A stretch of DNA of 64,000 nucleotides from NCBI RefSeq assembly GCF_025195095.1, contig NZ_JANAVZ010000002.1, positions 310,001-374,000 on the forward strand, written 5' to 3'. This document shows positions 16,910 through 27,202 of this stretch, piece after piece. Below the pieces are notes generated by a model that was given only the letters and a program-made list of their open reading frames with translations, had not been told where the DNA came from and searched no databases. This stretch comes from Paracoccus maritimus. Lineage in GTDB: Bacteria > Pseudomonadota > Alphaproteobacteria > Rhodobacterales > Rhodobacteraceae. The position numbers and the translations under genes are program-made. The number at the start of each line of letters is the position of its first letter. Position 1 is the stretch's first letter.

Positions 16910-19876
16910 TCATCCTTCGATATCGAGCGCTTCGTTCACCAGCGCTTCCTGTTCGGCCTTGTGGCGCGAGGCCAGTCCGGTCGCGGGCGATGCGGCGGCG
17001 TTGCGGCCCACATAACGTGCGCGAGAATGTTTGGATCCAAGCCGTTCCAGCACCCATTCCAGATACGGATCGACAAAGGTCCAGCCGCCCTGATTCTTGG
17101 GCTCTTCCTGGCACCAGATCACCTCGGCCTGCTTGAAGCGGCCCAGTTCCTTCACCATCGCCTGGGCGGGGAAGGGGTAGAACTGTTCCAGACGCAGCAG
17201 ATAGATATCGGTGATGCCGGCTTCGTCGCGCGCCTTCAGCAGGTCGTAATAGACCTTGCCCGAACAGATCACGACGCGCTTGATCTTGTCGTCGTGGTCC
17301 AGCTTGGTGTCCGACAATCCGCGCTGCGCGTCGTCCCACAGGATCCGGTGGAAGGTCGATCCGGTCTGGAATTCCTCGGCCTTGCTGATCGCCAAGGGGT
17401 GACGCAGCAGGGATTTGGGTGTCATCAGCACCAGCGGCTTGCGGAAGCCGCGATGCAACTGACGGCGCAGGATGTGGAAATAGTTCGCGGGCGTCGTGCA
17501 GTTGGCGACGATCCAGTTATCCTCGGCGCATTGCTGCAGGAAGCGTTCCAGACGGGCAGAGCTGTGTTCAGGCCCCTGGCCTTCGAAACCGTGGGGCAGC
17601 AGCATCACCAGACCGGACATGCGCAGCCATTTCTTTTCGCCCGACGAGATGAACTGGTCGAACATGATCTGCGCCCCGTTGGCGAAGTCGCCGAACTGCG
17701 CTTCCCACAGGGTCAGGGTGTTCGGCTCGGCCAGCGAATAGCCATACTCGAAACCCAGCACCGCGTATTCCGACAACATGCTGTCGATCACCTCGTAGCG
17801 GCCTTGGCCTTCGGCGATGTTGTTCAGCGGGTAGTAGCGATCCTCGGTCTTTTGGTCGATGATCGCCGAATGGCGCTGGCTGAAGGTGCCGCGGGTGCTG
17901 TCCTGACCGGCCAGCCGGACCCGGTGACCTTCAAGCAGCAGCGATCCGAAGGCCAGTGCCTCGCTGGTGGCCCAGTCGAAGCCCTCGCCGGTCTCGAACA
18001 TCTTGCGCTTGGCTTCCAGCAGGCGGCCGACCGTCTTGTGCAGCCCGACGCCTTCGGGGGCGGTCGTCAGCGCCCGGCCGATCTGTGTCATGTCCGATTC
18101 CGGGATGCCGGTCTCGCCGCGGATATATTCGGCGCCCTCGCGTTCGATGCCCGACCATTTGCCGTCCAGCCAGTCGGCCTTGTTCGGCTTGTAGTTCTTG
18201 CCGATCTCGAATTCTTCGTTGAGATGGGCCTGGAAGGCGGCCTTCATGTCATCGATTTCGCCCTCGGGGATCAGCCCGTCGGCGACCAGCCGGTCGGTAT
18301 AGAGCTGCAGGGTCGTCTTGTGGCCCTTGATCTTGGTGTACATGGCCGGGTTGGTGAACATCGGCTCGTCGCCCTCGTTATGGCCGAAGCGACGATAACA
18401 GAAGATGTCCAGCACCACGTCCTTGTGGAACTTCTGGCGGAATTCGGTGGCCACGCGGGCAGCGTGGACGACCGCCTCGGGGTCGTCGCCGTTGACGTGG
18501 AAGATCGGCGCCTCGACCATCAGCGCGATGTCGGTCGGATAGGGCGAGGTCCGGCTGAAATGCGGCGCGGTGGTGAAGCCGATCTGGTTGTTCACGACGA
18601 TATGGATCGTGCCGCCGGTGCGGTGGCCGCGAATGCCCGACAATTGCAGGCATTCCGCGACGACGCCCTGACCCGCGAAGGCCGCGTCGCCATGCAGAAG
18701 GATCGGCAGCACGGCGGTCCGCTCGGACTGATCGTCCAGCTGGTCCTGCTTGGCGCGTGCCTTGCCCAGAACGACGGGGTTGACTGCCTCCAGGTGGCTG
18801 GGGTTTGCAGTCAGCGACAGGTGGACATTGTTGCCGTCGAATTCGCGGTCCGAGCTGGCGCCGAGATGGTATTTCACGTCGCCGGACCCGTCCACGTCCT
18901 CGGGCTTGAAGCTGCCGCCCTGGAATTCGTGGAAGATCGCCCGATATGGCTTGGACAGCACGTTGGCCAGAACCGACAGGCGGCCGCGATGCGGCATTCC
19001 GATGACGATATCCTTCACGCCCAGGGCGCCGCCGCGCTTGATGATCTGTTCCATCGCGGGGATCAGCGCCTCGCCGCCATCAAGGCCGAACCGCTTGGTG
19101 CCCATGTATTTCACATGCAGGAATTTCTCGAATCCCTCGGCCTCGACCAGCTTGTTCAGAATGGCGCGGCGGCCGTTCTGGGTGAAGGCGATTTCCTTGC
19201 CGTACCCCTCGATCCGTTCCTTCAGCCAGGCGGCTTCCTCGGGGTTCGAGATATGCATGTATTGCAGTGCGAAGGTGCCGCAATAGGTGCGGCTCATCAG
19301 GTCGGTGATCTGCCGGATCGTGGCGATTTCCAGGCCCAGCACGTTGTCGATGAAGATCGGCCGGTCCAGATCATCGGGTCCGAACCCGTAGGTCGAGGGG
19401 TTCAACTCGCCATGGTCCGGGACGTCGCGCAGACCCAGCGGATCCAGCTTGGCGTGAAGATGACCCCTGATCCGGAAGGCCCGGATCAGCATCAGCGCGC
19501 GAATGCTGTCCAGCACCGCCTGGCGCATCTGCTGGGTGGTCATCTCGACGCCCTTGTCCGCCGCCTTCCGGGCGATCTTGCGGATCGCGGCGTCGGCGTC
19601 GGCCTTGTCGGCTTGCGGCCATTCGCCGGTCAGCGCGGCAAGGTTGTCGTCGCTTGGCGCGGGCGGCCAGTCCGACCGTTTCCAGCTGGCGCCTTCGGCC
19701 TCGCGCACGGCATCGGCTTCGGGATCGCCCAGGCCACGGAAGAATTCGTCCCAGGCCTGATCGACGGCGGCGGGATCCTTGGCCCACTGGCCGTAAAGCT
19801 GTTCCACCCAGGCCGCGTTGTGGCCCTGAAGGAATGACGAATCGTGGAATTCAGAGTTCTTGGGTTGGTCGGTCAT
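16910..19876 (-). CDS. sucA: 2-oxoglutarate dehydrogenase E1 component
   Basis: A 988-residue thiamine diphosphate-dependent decarboxylase. The N-terminal extension typical of OdhA/SucA is present ([21 protein letters not shown]), followed by [14 protein letters not shown], the ThDP-binding [14 protein letters not shown] and [13 protein letters not shown] regions, [11 protein letters not shown], and the C-terminal transketolase-like part with [23 protein letters not shown] and [12 protein letters not shown]. It oxidatively decarboxylates 2-oxoglutarate and passes succinyl groups to SucB. It is four bases upstream of sucB and follows a small lipoprotein gene by 29 bases. An open frame of 1,111 codons on the opposite strand is only a high-GC shadow. 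Confidence 0.97.
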   Translation of the reverse strand: MTDQPKNSEFHDSSFLQGHNAAWVEQLYGQWAKDPAAVDQAWDEFFRGLGDPEADAVREAEGASWKRSDWPPAPSDDNLAALTGEWPQADKADADAAIRKIARKAADKGVEMTTQQMRQAVLDSIRALMLIRAFRIRGHLHAKLDPLGLRDVPDHGELNPSTYGFGPDDLDRPIFIDNVLGLEIATIRQITDLMSRTYCGTFALQYMHISNPEEAAWLKERIEGYGKEIAFTQNGRRAILNKLVEAEGFEKFLHVKYMGTKRFGLDGGEALIPAMEQIIKRGGALGVKDIVIGMPHRGRLSVLANVLSKPYRAIFHEFQGGSFKPEDVDGSGDVKYHLGASSDREFDGNNVHLSLTANPSHLEAVNPVVLGKARAKQDQLDDQSERTAVLPILLHGDAAFAGQGVVAECLQLSGIRGHRTGGTIHIVVNNQIGFTTAPHFSRTSPYPTDIALMVEAPIFHVNGDDPEAVVHAARVATEFRQKFHKDVVLDIFCYRRFGHNEGDEPMFTNPAMYTKIKGHKTTLQLYTDRLVADGLIPEGEIDDMKAAFQAHLNEEFEIGKNYKPNKADWLDGKWSGIEREGAEYIRGETGIPESDMTQIGRALTTAPEGVGLHKTVGRLLEAKRKMFETGEGFDWATSEALAFGSLLLEGHRVRLAGQDSTRGTFSQRHSAIIDQKTEDRYYPLNNIAEGQGRYEVIDSMLSEYAVLGFEYGYSLAEPNTLTLWEAQFGDFANGAQIMFDQFISSGEKKWLRMSGLVMLLPHGFEGQGPEHSSARLERFLQQCAEDNWIVANCTTPANYFHILRRQLHRGFRKPLVLMTPKSLLRHPLAISKAEEFQTGSTFHRILWDDAQRGLSDTKLDHDDKIKRVVICSGKVYYDLLKARDEAGITDIYLLRLEQFYPFPAQAMVKELGRFKQAEVIWCQEEPKNQGGWTFVDPYLEWVLERLGSKHSRARYVGRNAAASPATGLASRHKAEQEALVNEALDIEG

Positions 19877-19905
19877 GGGCTCATCCCCGGTTCAGGGTCA
19901 GGAAA

Positions 19906-20307
19906 TCAGGCACAGGTAATGTCGATGATGGCCGCGCCGGGATCCGAATAGGGATCGAGGCGCGGGATTCGGTCGATGCCGGCGACGGCGCGGCGTTCCA
20001 GCCCGCATAGCGCGCTTGCGGCGCGCCTGTCGGCATTCACGGGCGCACGGGCGGGGTGATAGATCAGCCGCCAGCCGTAATCGCGACGGGCGACGGTGCG
20101 CACCGAGTCGGGGGGCAGGGTGCTGGCCTGATGCAGGTCGGTCCGGGCGGGGATGCCGCCGGGCAGGATCAGGTCGGTCATGCGGTCGCCGCAGGCGCCC
20201 AGAGTCAGAAGCGCGGCCAGTGACAGCGGGGCGGCTCTGCCGCAGCCGACCGCCGTGCGCGTCGCCGCGCTGCGGGCCGGGTCGGGCTCTGGTTCCTGCT
20301 GGCTCAA
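19906..20307 (-). CDS. Small lipoprotein of unknown function between sucD and sucA
   Basis: A 133-residue protein with a long N-terminal region, a hydrophobic stretch and a lipobox (TLGAC, Cys39), then a mature part of about 95 residues. It has paired downstream cysteines (in SALCGLER and at the C-terminal DITCA) and a basic middle (VRTVARRDYGWRLIYHPAR). I do not recognise the domain. The predicted site is the outer or inner membrane facing the periplasm, which is surprising inside an operon for cytoplasmic TCA enzymes. It is on the same strand as sucD (66-base gap with a hairpin) and sucA (29-base gap), so it is probably co-transcribed. Confidence 0.7.
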   Translation of the reverse strand: MSQQEPEPDPARSAATRTAVGCGRAAPLSLAALLTLGACGDRMTDLILPGGIPARTDLHQASTLPPDSVRTVARRDYGWRLIYHPARAPVNADRRAASALCGLERRAVAGIDRIPRLDPYSDPGAAIIDITCA

Positions 20308-20332
20308 TTCCTGCCTCGCGCGGTGGGTGTCC

Positions 20333-20358
20333 CGCGCCCCATACTTAGGTGGGGCGCG
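20333..20358 (-). other. Intercistronic stem-loop after sucD
   Basis: Perfect 9-bp stem CGCGCCCCA (20333-20341) with TGGGGCGCG (20350-20358), 8-base loop, 15 bases downstream of the sucD stop. There is no T-run, so it more likely stabilises or attenuates the message than terminates it. It would set the ratio of sucCD to sucAB messages. Confidence 0.6.
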
Positions 20359-20373
20359 CGGGGTGTCAAATCA

Positions 20374-21258
20374 TCAGCCCTTGATGGCCTTCAGCACGGC
20401 TTCGCCGAGACCGGCGGGGCTGTCGGCGACGACGATCCCGGCCTTCTTCATGGCCTCGATCTTCGATTCCGCGTCGCCCTTGCCGCCCGACACGATCGCA
20501 CCGGCATGGCCCATGCGGCGGCCCGGAGGCGCCGTGCGGCCGGCGATGAAGCCGGCGGTGGGCTTCCATTTGCCCTTCTTCTTCTGCTCGGCCAGGAATT
20601 CGGCGGCTTCCTCTTCGGCCGAACCGCCGATCTCGCCGATCATGATGATCGATTCGGTTTCGTCGTCATCCAGGAACATCCGCAGCACGTCGATATGTTC
20701 CATCCCCTTGATCGGGTCGCCACCGATGCCGACGGCGCTGGACTGACCCAGACCCACGTCGGTGGTCTGCTTGACCGCCTCGTAGGTCAGCGTGCCCGAG
20801 CGCGAGACGACGCCGACGCTGCCGCGCTGGAAGATGCTGCCCGGCATGATGCCGATCTTGCATTCGTCGGGGGTCATGATGCCGGGGCAGTTCGGGCCGA
20901 TCAGGCGGCTGGCGCTGCCTTCCAGGGCGCGCTTGACGCGCATCATGTCCAGAACCGGAATGCCCTCGGTGATCGCGACGATCAGGGGGATTTCCGCGTC
21001 GATGGCTTCCAGGATCGAATCCGCCGCGAACGGGGGCGGGACATAGATCGCGCTGGCGGTCGCGCCGGTCTTGGCGACGGCCTCGTGGACGCTGTTGAAG
21101 ACAGGCATGTCCAGATGTTCGGTGCCGCCCTTGCCGGGCGTGACGCCGCCGACCATCTGCGTGCCGTAGGCGATCGCCTGTTCGGTGTGGAAGGTGCCCT
21201 GGGACCCGGTGATCCCCTGGCAGATTACTTTGGTATTCTTATCAACGAGAACGGCCAT
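20374..21258 (-). CDS. sucD: Succinyl-CoA synthetase alpha subunit
   Basis: A 294-residue alpha subunit. The CoA-binding Rossmann domain is N-terminal ([18 protein letters not shown]), followed by GGVTPGKGG and [10 protein letters not shown]. The phosphorylated histidine is His251 in [16 protein letters not shown]. With SucC it makes ATP or GTP from succinyl-CoA in the TCA cycle. An AGGAGCC site precedes the ATG. Unusually, sucD does not follow sucC directly: a 166-codon lipoprotein gene lies between them, so subunit translation is not coupled by overlap as in E. coli. Confidence 0.97.
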   Translation of the reverse strand: MAVLVDKNTKVICQGITGSQGTFHTEQAIAYGTQMVGGVTPGKGGTEHLDMPVFNSVHEAVAKTGATASAIYVPPPFAADSILEAIDAEIPLIVAITEGIPVLDMMRVKRALEGSASRLIGPNCPGIMTPDECKIGIMPGSIFQRGSVGVVSRSGTLTYEAVKQTTDVGLGQSSAVGIGGDPIKGMEHIDVLRMFLDDDETESIIMIGEIGGSAEEEAAEFLAEQKKKGKWKPTAGFIAGRTAPPGRRMGHAGAIVSGGKGDAESKIEAMKKAGIVVADSPAGLGEAVLKAIKG

Positions 21259-21332
21259 TTTTTGGCTCCTCAGTAAATTTCATTCCCTACGTGATCGCCT
21301 ATCAACCTGGGCGAAGCAGTCGCCTCAGCCCC

Positions 21333-21833
21333 CTAGGATTCGACCAAGAAATAGAGACCTTGCGGAGTATCAGCGAATTGGAACTTGGCCGTCCGCGACG
21401 GTGTCTTGACCGTATAAACGAACATTCCGCCTCCTTCGATCGTGCCTCCATTTCGCGCAGCATACGCTCGAGCCAGGGCCTCAACTTCGGCCTCGCCATT
21501 GGGAGCCTTGCCTGACGACGATGTCACCATGCACCCTCGACGACGGGTGTCATATTGGACGCCGACGTCTTCGCCGGAAGTGTCACCGCCGAGTTTCAGC
21601 GTACCCAAAGCGGGCATCGGAGCGCTTTTGAAATAGGCGTTCGCCAGATCGACACCGTCAGTCGCCTCGCCAATGCTCGTGACGCAGAACTGGTCAAAGC
21701 GTTGAGCTGCCAAACTCATGCTCTGCCTGTCGACATTCGCAGCCTCTGGAGGCGGAGCAACAGCCGGCGCGCCTCCGCACGCCGCCACGATCAGCGGCAT
21801 CGCCAGGAATCCAAGCTTCATCGAAGTGCTCAT
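21333..21833 (-). CDS. Small lipoprotein of unknown function inserted between sucC and sucD
   Basis: A 166-residue protein with a lipoprotein signal peptide (LIVAAC, Cys19) and a mature part of about 145 residues. Recognisable pieces are [12 protein letters not shown] and [12 protein letters not shown], whose two cysteines could form a disulfide, and a C-terminal strand-rich segment ([21 protein letters not shown]). The pattern resembles small exported proteins of unknown function in Rhodobacterales; no family is recognised. The ATG overlaps the sucC stop (ATGA, 21830-21833), so it is translationally coupled to sucC. An internal ATG at 21821 is an alternative start. Confidence 0.72.
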   Translation of the reverse strand: MSTSMKLGFLAMPLIVAACGGAPAVAPPPEAANVDRQSMSLAAQRFDQFCVTSIGEATDGVDLANAYFKSAPMPALGTLKLGGDTSGEDVGVQYDTRRRGCMVTSSSGKAPNGEAEVEALARAYAARNGGTIEGGGMFVYTVKTPSRTAKFQFADTPQGLYFLVES

Positions 21834-23023
21834 CCTCTGACCGCTTTCACAATCTTCTCGGCCGCATCCGACAGGTCGTCGGCCGAGGTCACGTTCAGGC
21901 CGCTTTCGCTGATGATCTGCTTGCCTTTTTCGACATTCGTGCCTTCCAGGCGCACGACCAGCGGAACCTGCAATCCGACATCCTTCACGGCGGCGACGAT
22001 GCCTTCGGCGATAATGTCGCAGCGCATGATGCCGCCGAAGATGTTGACCAGGATGCCTTTGACGTTCTGGTCGCTGGTGATGATCTTGAACGCCTCGGTG
22101 ACCTTTTCCTTGGTCGCGCCGCCGCCCACGTCAAGGAAGTTGGCGGGTTCGGCGCCATACAGCTTGATGATGTCCATCGTGGCCATCGCAAGGCCCGCGC
22201 CGTTCACCATGCAGCCGATCTCGCCGTCCAGGGCGATATAGTTCAGGTCGAACTTGGACGCCGCCAGCTCCTTGCTGTCTTCCTCGGTCTCGTCGCGCAG
22301 CGCCATGATGTCAGAATGGCGATACAGCGCGTTGTTGTCGAAACCCATCTTCGCATCGAGGCATTTCAGGTTGCCGTCGGTGGTCACGATCAGCGGGTTG
22401 ATCTCCAGCATCTCCATGTCCTTCTCGATGAACATGCGATACAGGTTCCGGATCAGTGCCACGCATTGCTTGACCTGCTGGCCCGAAAGTCCCAGCGCGA
22501 AGGCCACGCGGCGGCCGTGGAAATCCGACAGGCCCGAGGCCGGATCGACACTGAAGCTGACGATCTTTTCCGGGGTCGAGGCCGCGACTTCCTCGATATC
22601 CATGCCGCCTTCGGTCGAGGCGACGAAGCTGACGCGGCTGGTCTGGCGATCGACCAGCAGCGCAAGATACAGCTCGCGTTCGATGTCGCTGCCGTCCTCG
22701 ATATAGATGCGGTTGACCTGCTTGCCGGCCGGGCCGGTCTGGTGGGTGACAAGGGTGCGGCCCAGCATCTGACGGGTCAGTTCCTCGGCCTCGGCCACCG
22801 ATTTGGCCAGCCGGACACCGCCTTTTTCACCGGCAGCAGCTTCCTTGAAGCTGCCCTTGCCGCGGCCGCCCGCATGGATCTGGGCCTTGACGACCCAAAG
22901 CGGGCCGTCCATTTCGCCGGCTGCCGATTTCGCCTCGTCGGCCTTCATCACCACGCGGCCATCGCTGACCGGCGCGCCGTACTGACGCAGCAGCGCCTTG
23001 GCCTGATATTCGTGGATGTTCAT
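21830..23023 (-). CDS. sucC: Succinyl-CoA synthetase beta subunit
   Basis: A 397-residue beta subunit with an N-terminal ATP-grasp domain ([36 protein letters not shown]) and the C-terminal ligase domain ([16 protein letters not shown]). It binds the nucleotide and the succinate end of the reaction with SucD. The ATG at 23023 is chosen over an upstream in-frame ATG because an AAGGGGG site precedes it and the family N-terminus begins MNIHEYQ. It is the first gene of the suc operon; its promoter region carries the paired GTGATCAC operator also found before sdhC. Confidence 0.97.
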   Translation of the reverse strand: MNIHEYQAKALLRQYGAPVSDGRVVMKADEAKSAAGEMDGPLWVVKAQIHAGGRGKGSFKEAAAGEKGGVRLAKSVAEAEELTRQMLGRTLVTHQTGPAGKQVNRIYIEDGSDIERELYLALLVDRQTSRVSFVASTEGGMDIEEVAASTPEKIVSFSVDPASGLSDFHGRRVAFALGLSGQQVKQCVALIRNLYRMFIEKDMEMLEINPLIVTTDGNLKCLDAKMGFDNNALYRHSDIMALRDETEEDSKELAASKFDLNYIALDGEIGCMVNGAGLAMATMDIIKLYGAEPANFLDVGGGATKEKVTEAFKIITSDQNVKGILVNIFGGIMRCDIIAEGIVAAVKDVGLQVPLVVRLEGTNVEKGKQIISESGLNVTSADDLSDAAEKIVKAVRG

Positions 23024-23131
23024 CGCGACCCCCTTATCGGTTCTGCAGATTTGCGGGTGTATTGGCACAAACTGGCATGGCGGCGAAACGATTTCCCGGT
23101 AAAAATGTCAAAACCGGCAGGAACCCGCATA

Positions 23132-23164
23132 TTGTGATCACAGGCGGAAATGCCGTGATCACAA
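23132..23164. promoter_or_regulatory. Paired GTGATCAC palindromes upstream of the suc operon
   Basis: Two copies of the 8-bp palindrome GTGATCAC at 23134-23141 and 23155-23162, starts exactly 21 bp apart (two helical turns), flanked as TTGTGATCAC and GTGATCACAA. The proximal edge is 109 bases from the sucC ATG. On the sucC strand a TTGACA (23111-23106) follows about 20 bases further, so a bound factor would sit upstream of RNA polymerase, as an activator does; no good -10 is visible. The same pair, with the same spacing, occurs before sdhC. Confidence 0.75.
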
Positions 23165-23210
23165 AGCGTGGGGTTGGGCGGGGCTGATCTGATTCGCAGG
23201 CGTGCAAAGC

Positions 23211-23244
23211 AAAAAAAACGGCGCACCAAAGGGCGCGCCGTTTT
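23211..23244 (-). terminator. Rho-independent terminator of mdh
   Basis: Ten-bp stem AAAACGGCGC (23215-23224) with GCGCCGTTTT (23235-23244), ten-base loop. Read on the minus strand it ends in eight T residues (23218-23211), 35 bases after the mdh stop. It separates mdh from the suc operon, which therefore needs its own promoter. Confidence 0.85.
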
Positions 23245-23279
23245 CAGTCGTGTCAGTCGTCCGGGGGAGGCGCCCGGGA

Positions 23280-24511
<1,232 letters not shown>

Positions 24512-25360
24512 ATGGCCCGCCCGTATCGGTCCGTCCTGTATATTCCCGCCGCCAATGCCCGCGCCATGGAGAAGGCGCAGGGTCTGCCCGCCGACGCCAT
24601 CATCTTCGATCTGGAAGATGCCGTTTCACCCGGCGAGAAATCGGCGGCGCGCGATGCGCTTAAGGTGGCTTTGACCGGGGATTATGGCCCGCGGGCGCGG
24701 ATCGTCCGGATCAACGCGCTGGACAGCGCATGGGGCGAAGACGACGCAAGGCTCTGTGCAGGGCTGGACGGTTATGCCGATGCGGTGCTGATTCCCAAGG
24801 TCGATTCCGCCGCCGATCTGGACAAGGTCGCTGCGTTGATTCCTGACACCCCGCTGTGGGCGATGATGGAAACCCCGCTGGGGATGCTGAATGCCGCAGG
24901 GATCGCGGCCCATCCGCGTCTGGCCGGAATGGTGATGGGCACCAATGATCTGGCCAAGGAACTGAACAGCCGCTTTCGCGCGGATCGTTTGCCGATGCAG
25001 GCAGGGCTTGGCCTGTGCCTGCTGGCAGCGAAAGCCCATGGCAAGCTGATCGTGGACGGCGTGTTCAATGCGTTTCGCGACGAGGACGGGCTGCGGGCCG
25101 AATGTGAACAGGGCCGCGACATGGGCTTTGACGGCAAGACGCTGATCCACCCCGCGCAACTGGCCATTGCCAATGAATGCTTCGCGCCGACCGAAGCCGA
25201 GGTCGACCTGGCGCGGCGGCAGATCGACGCGTTCGAGCAGGCGTCAGCCGAGGGCAGGGGGGTCGCCGTCGTCGATGGCAAGATCGTCGAGAATCTGCAT
25301 GTGGAGACGGCCCGCACGACACTTGACCGCGCGCAGGCGATTGCGGCGATGGCCGGATAA
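24512..25360 (+). CDS. HpcH/HpaI-citrate lyase beta family: (3S)-malyl-CoA thioesterase or malyl-CoA lyase
   Basis: A 282-residue CitE-like TIM-barrel protein. Start ATG at 24512 follows CGGAGG; the frame is open upstream but without family sequence. Motifs include SVLYIPAANARAMEKA, the metal-ligand-bearing IIFDLEDAVSPGEKSAARDAL, MMETPLGMLNAAGIA and MGFDGKTLIHPAQL. In Rhodobacter the ethylmalonyl-CoA pathway uses Mcl1, a lyase of about 318 residues, and Mcl2, a malyl-CoA thioesterase of about 285. The length here and the position beside mdh and mesaconyl-CoA hydratase favour Mcl2, releasing malate for mdh. Lyase activity cannot be excluded. Confidence 0.8.
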   Translation: MARPYRSVLYIPAANARAMEKAQGLPADAIIFDLEDAVSPGEKSAARDALKVALTGDYGPRARIVRINALDSAWGEDDARLCAGLDGYADAVLIPKVDSAADLDKVAALIPDTPLWAMMETPLGMLNAAGIAAHPRLAGMVMGTNDLAKELNSRFRADRLPMQAGLGLCLLAAKAHGKLIVDGVFNAFRDEDGLRAECEQGRDMGFDGKTLIHPAQLAIANECFAPTEAEVDLARRQIDAFEQASAEGRGVAVVDGKIVENLHVETARTTLDRAQAIAAMAG

Positions 25361-25402
25361 GGGCAGGGTGAGCACGATTCACGTCCAGCGAAAGGAAGCC
25401 AG

Positions 25403-25948
25403 ATGCTGATCCTGATCCTAGGCGTCGCCCTGTGGTGGGCCGCGCATCTGTGGAAACGTGTCGCGCCCGCAAGCCGGGCCGAATTCGGAGAAAAGGGCAA
25501 GGGGCTGGTCACCGGCGCCCTGATCCTGTCGGTGCTGTTGATGATCTGGGGCTACAAGATCGCCGACGGGCCGGTCTGGTGGGGACGCTCGGCCGCGACG
25601 GTCGGCATCAACAACCTGCTTGTGCTGATCGCGTTCTATCTGTTCGCAGCCAGCGGCATGAAGACCCGCGTGACCGCAATGACCCGCCACCCGCAACTGA
25701 TCGGGTTCTCGCTGTGGGCATTCGCGCATCTGCTGGTCAACGGGGACCTGCCCAGCCTGATCCTGTTCGGCGGCCTTCTGGTCTGGGCGCAGGTCGAGAT
25801 CCTGCTGATCAACCGCACGCCATGGACGCCGCCTTCGGGACCGTTCCCCGCCAGGAAGGAAGCCATGGCCGCCGCCGGGGCCGTGATCGTCACGCTGGCC
25901 GTCGGAATGATCCATGGCTGGCTGGGCTACTGGCCGTTCGGAGGCTGA
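25403..25948 (+). CDS. NnrU family membrane protein
   Basis: A 181-residue protein with six hydrophobic segments and the NnrU-family core: VALWWAAHLWKR, ARAEFGEKGKG-like SRAEFGEKGKGLV, MTRHPQLIGFSLWAFAHLLVNGD and SLILFGGLLVWAQVEI. The conserved His residues in the second and fourth motifs could bind heme, by analogy with related isoprenylcysteine-methyltransferase-like and NnrU/MapEG folds. NnrU was named from denitrification clusters and its role is unknown. It sits in line between two ethylmalonyl-CoA pathway genes, 42 bases after the first, so it is probably co-transcribed with them. Confidence 0.82.
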   Translation: MLILILGVALWWAAHLWKRVAPASRAEFGEKGKGLVTGALILSVLLMIWGYKIADGPVWWGRSAATVGINNLLVLIAFYLFAASGMKTRVTAMTRHPQLIGFSLWAFAHLLVNGDLPSLILFGGLLVWAQVEILLINRTPWTPPSGPFPARKEAMAAAGAVIVTLAVGMIHGWLGYWPFGG

Positions 25949-25949
25949 G

Positions 25950-26156
25950 ATGACCACGATCTATCGCTGCATCACCGAAGATGACACCGCGCAGTTCTGC
26001 CACCGGGTGACCGAGGCGCTGTCGCGCGGCTGGCAGTTGCATGGCAGCCCGTCGATGGCCTTCGACCCGGTCAAGGGCATCATGCGGATGGGGCAGGCCA
26101 TCACCAAGGACATCCATGCCGAATATCACCCCGACATGAAACTGGGACAGCAATAA
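25950..26156 (+). CDS. DUF1737 domain protein
   Basis: A 68-residue protein consisting almost wholly of a DUF1737 domain: YRCITEDDTAQFCHRVTEALSRGWQLHGSPSMAFD. The start is the ATG at 25950, preceded by GGAGGCTGAG and one base after the nnrU stop. It ends eight bases before the next ATG. These small soluble proteins are widespread and of unknown function. Tight spacing places it in the same transcript as nnrU and the mesaconyl-CoA hydratase gene. Confidence 0.75.
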   Translation: MTTIYRCITEDDTAQFCHRVTEALSRGWQLHGSPSMAFDPVKGIMRMGQAITKDIHAEYHPDMKLGQQ

Positions 26157-26164
26157 GGGCCGCA

Positions 26165-27199
26165 ATGACGAAGACCAATCCGGGCCGCTTCTTCGAGGAT
26201 TACACGATCGGCCAGATCATCCGCCACGCGGTGCCGCGCACCGTCGCCGAGGGTGAACGGGCGCTGTATCACGCGCTGTATCCGGCGCGCCACGCGCTGT
26301 ATTCCAGCGATGAGTTCGCGGCCTCGTCCGGGCTGGAAAGCAGCCCGCTGGACGATCTGATCGCCTTTCACATCGTCTTCGGAAAGACGGTGCCGGATGT
26401 CAGCCTGAACGCGATCGCCAATCTCGGCTATGCCGAGGGGCGATGGCTGCGGCCGGTCTGGCCCGGCGATACGCTGCGGTCGGAATCCGAGGTGATCGGA
26501 CTGAAGCAGAACAGCAACGGCAAGTCCGGCGTGGTCTGGGTGCGCACGCGCGGCCTGAACCAGATGGACGAACCGGTTTTGGACTATGTCCGCTGGGTGA
26601 TGGTTCGCAAGCGCGACCCCGAAGCGGCAGCCCCCGAAACGGTGGTGCCCGACCTGGCGCAGGTCGTCGATCCGACCGATCTGGTCATTCCCGAGGGGCT
26701 GGACTTCACCGGCTATGATTTCGATCTTGCCGGCGAGCCGCATCGCTGGGGCGATTACGAGATCGGCGAGAAGATCGATCATGTCGATGGCATCACCGTC
26801 GAAGAGGCCGAACACATGCTGGCCACGCGGCTGTGGCAGAACACCGCCAAGGTGCATTTCGATGCCACCAATCGCGAGGACGGCAAGCGGCTGATCTATG
26901 GCGGCCACGTGATCAGCATGGCGCGTGCGCTGTCCTTCAACGGCCTGGCCAACGCGCAGATGATCGTGGCGCTGAACGGCGGTGCGCATGCCAATCCCTG
27001 CTTTGCGGGCGACACGGTGCGCGCCTGGTCCGAGGTTCTGGACAAGGCCGACACGACCGCGCCCGGTGTCGGCGCGATCCGGCTGCGGCTGGTCGCGACC
27101 ACGGGCGACAGCGCGGCGTTCCCGCTGCGGGGGCAGGACGGCAGGTATGCGCCCGAGGTCCTGCTGGACCTGGACTACTGGGCCCTGATGCCGGTCTAG
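26165..27199 (+). CDS. mch: Mesaconyl-CoA hydratase (beta-methylmalyl-CoA dehydratase)
   Basis: A 344-residue double hot-dog (MaoC-like) protein with GRFFEDYTIGQIIRHAVPRTV at the N-terminus and a second repeat from about residue 190 (GDYEIGEKIDHVDGITVEEAEHM). The hydratase-2-type segment NREDGKRLIYGGHVISMARALSFNGL is present. This architecture and length match mesaconyl-CoA hydratase of the ethylmalonyl-CoA pathway, which hydrates mesaconyl-C1-CoA to beta-methylmalyl-CoA during growth on acetate or C2 units. The malyl-CoA lyase-family gene upstream and mdh beyond it support the assignment. Other pathway genes such as ccr and ecm are not in the window. Confidence 0.85.
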   Translation: MTKTNPGRFFEDYTIGQIIRHAVPRTVAEGERALYHALYPARHALYSSDEFAASSGLESSPLDDLIAFHIVFGKTVPDVSLNAIANLGYAEGRWLRPVWPGDTLRSESEVIGLKQNSNGKSGVVWVRTRGLNQMDEPVLDYVRWVMVRKRDPEAAAPETVVPDLAQVVDPTDLVIPEGLDFTGYDFDLAGEPHRWGDYEIGEKIDHVDGITVEEAEHMLATRLWQNTAKVHFDATNREDGKRLIYGGHVISMARALSFNGLANAQMIVALNGGAHANPCFAGDTVRAWSEVLDKADTTAPGVGAIRLRLVATTGDSAAFPLRGQDGRYAPEVLLDLDYWALMPV

Positions 27200-27202
27200 G
27201 CC

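Noticed and set aside
16502..19837. Open frame of 1,111 codons on the plus strand opposite sucA and sucB
   Set aside because: It mirrors the codon structure of sucA/sucB in a high-GC genome, has no recognisable domain and reads mainly as Arg/Gly/Val-rich complement. Shadow frame.
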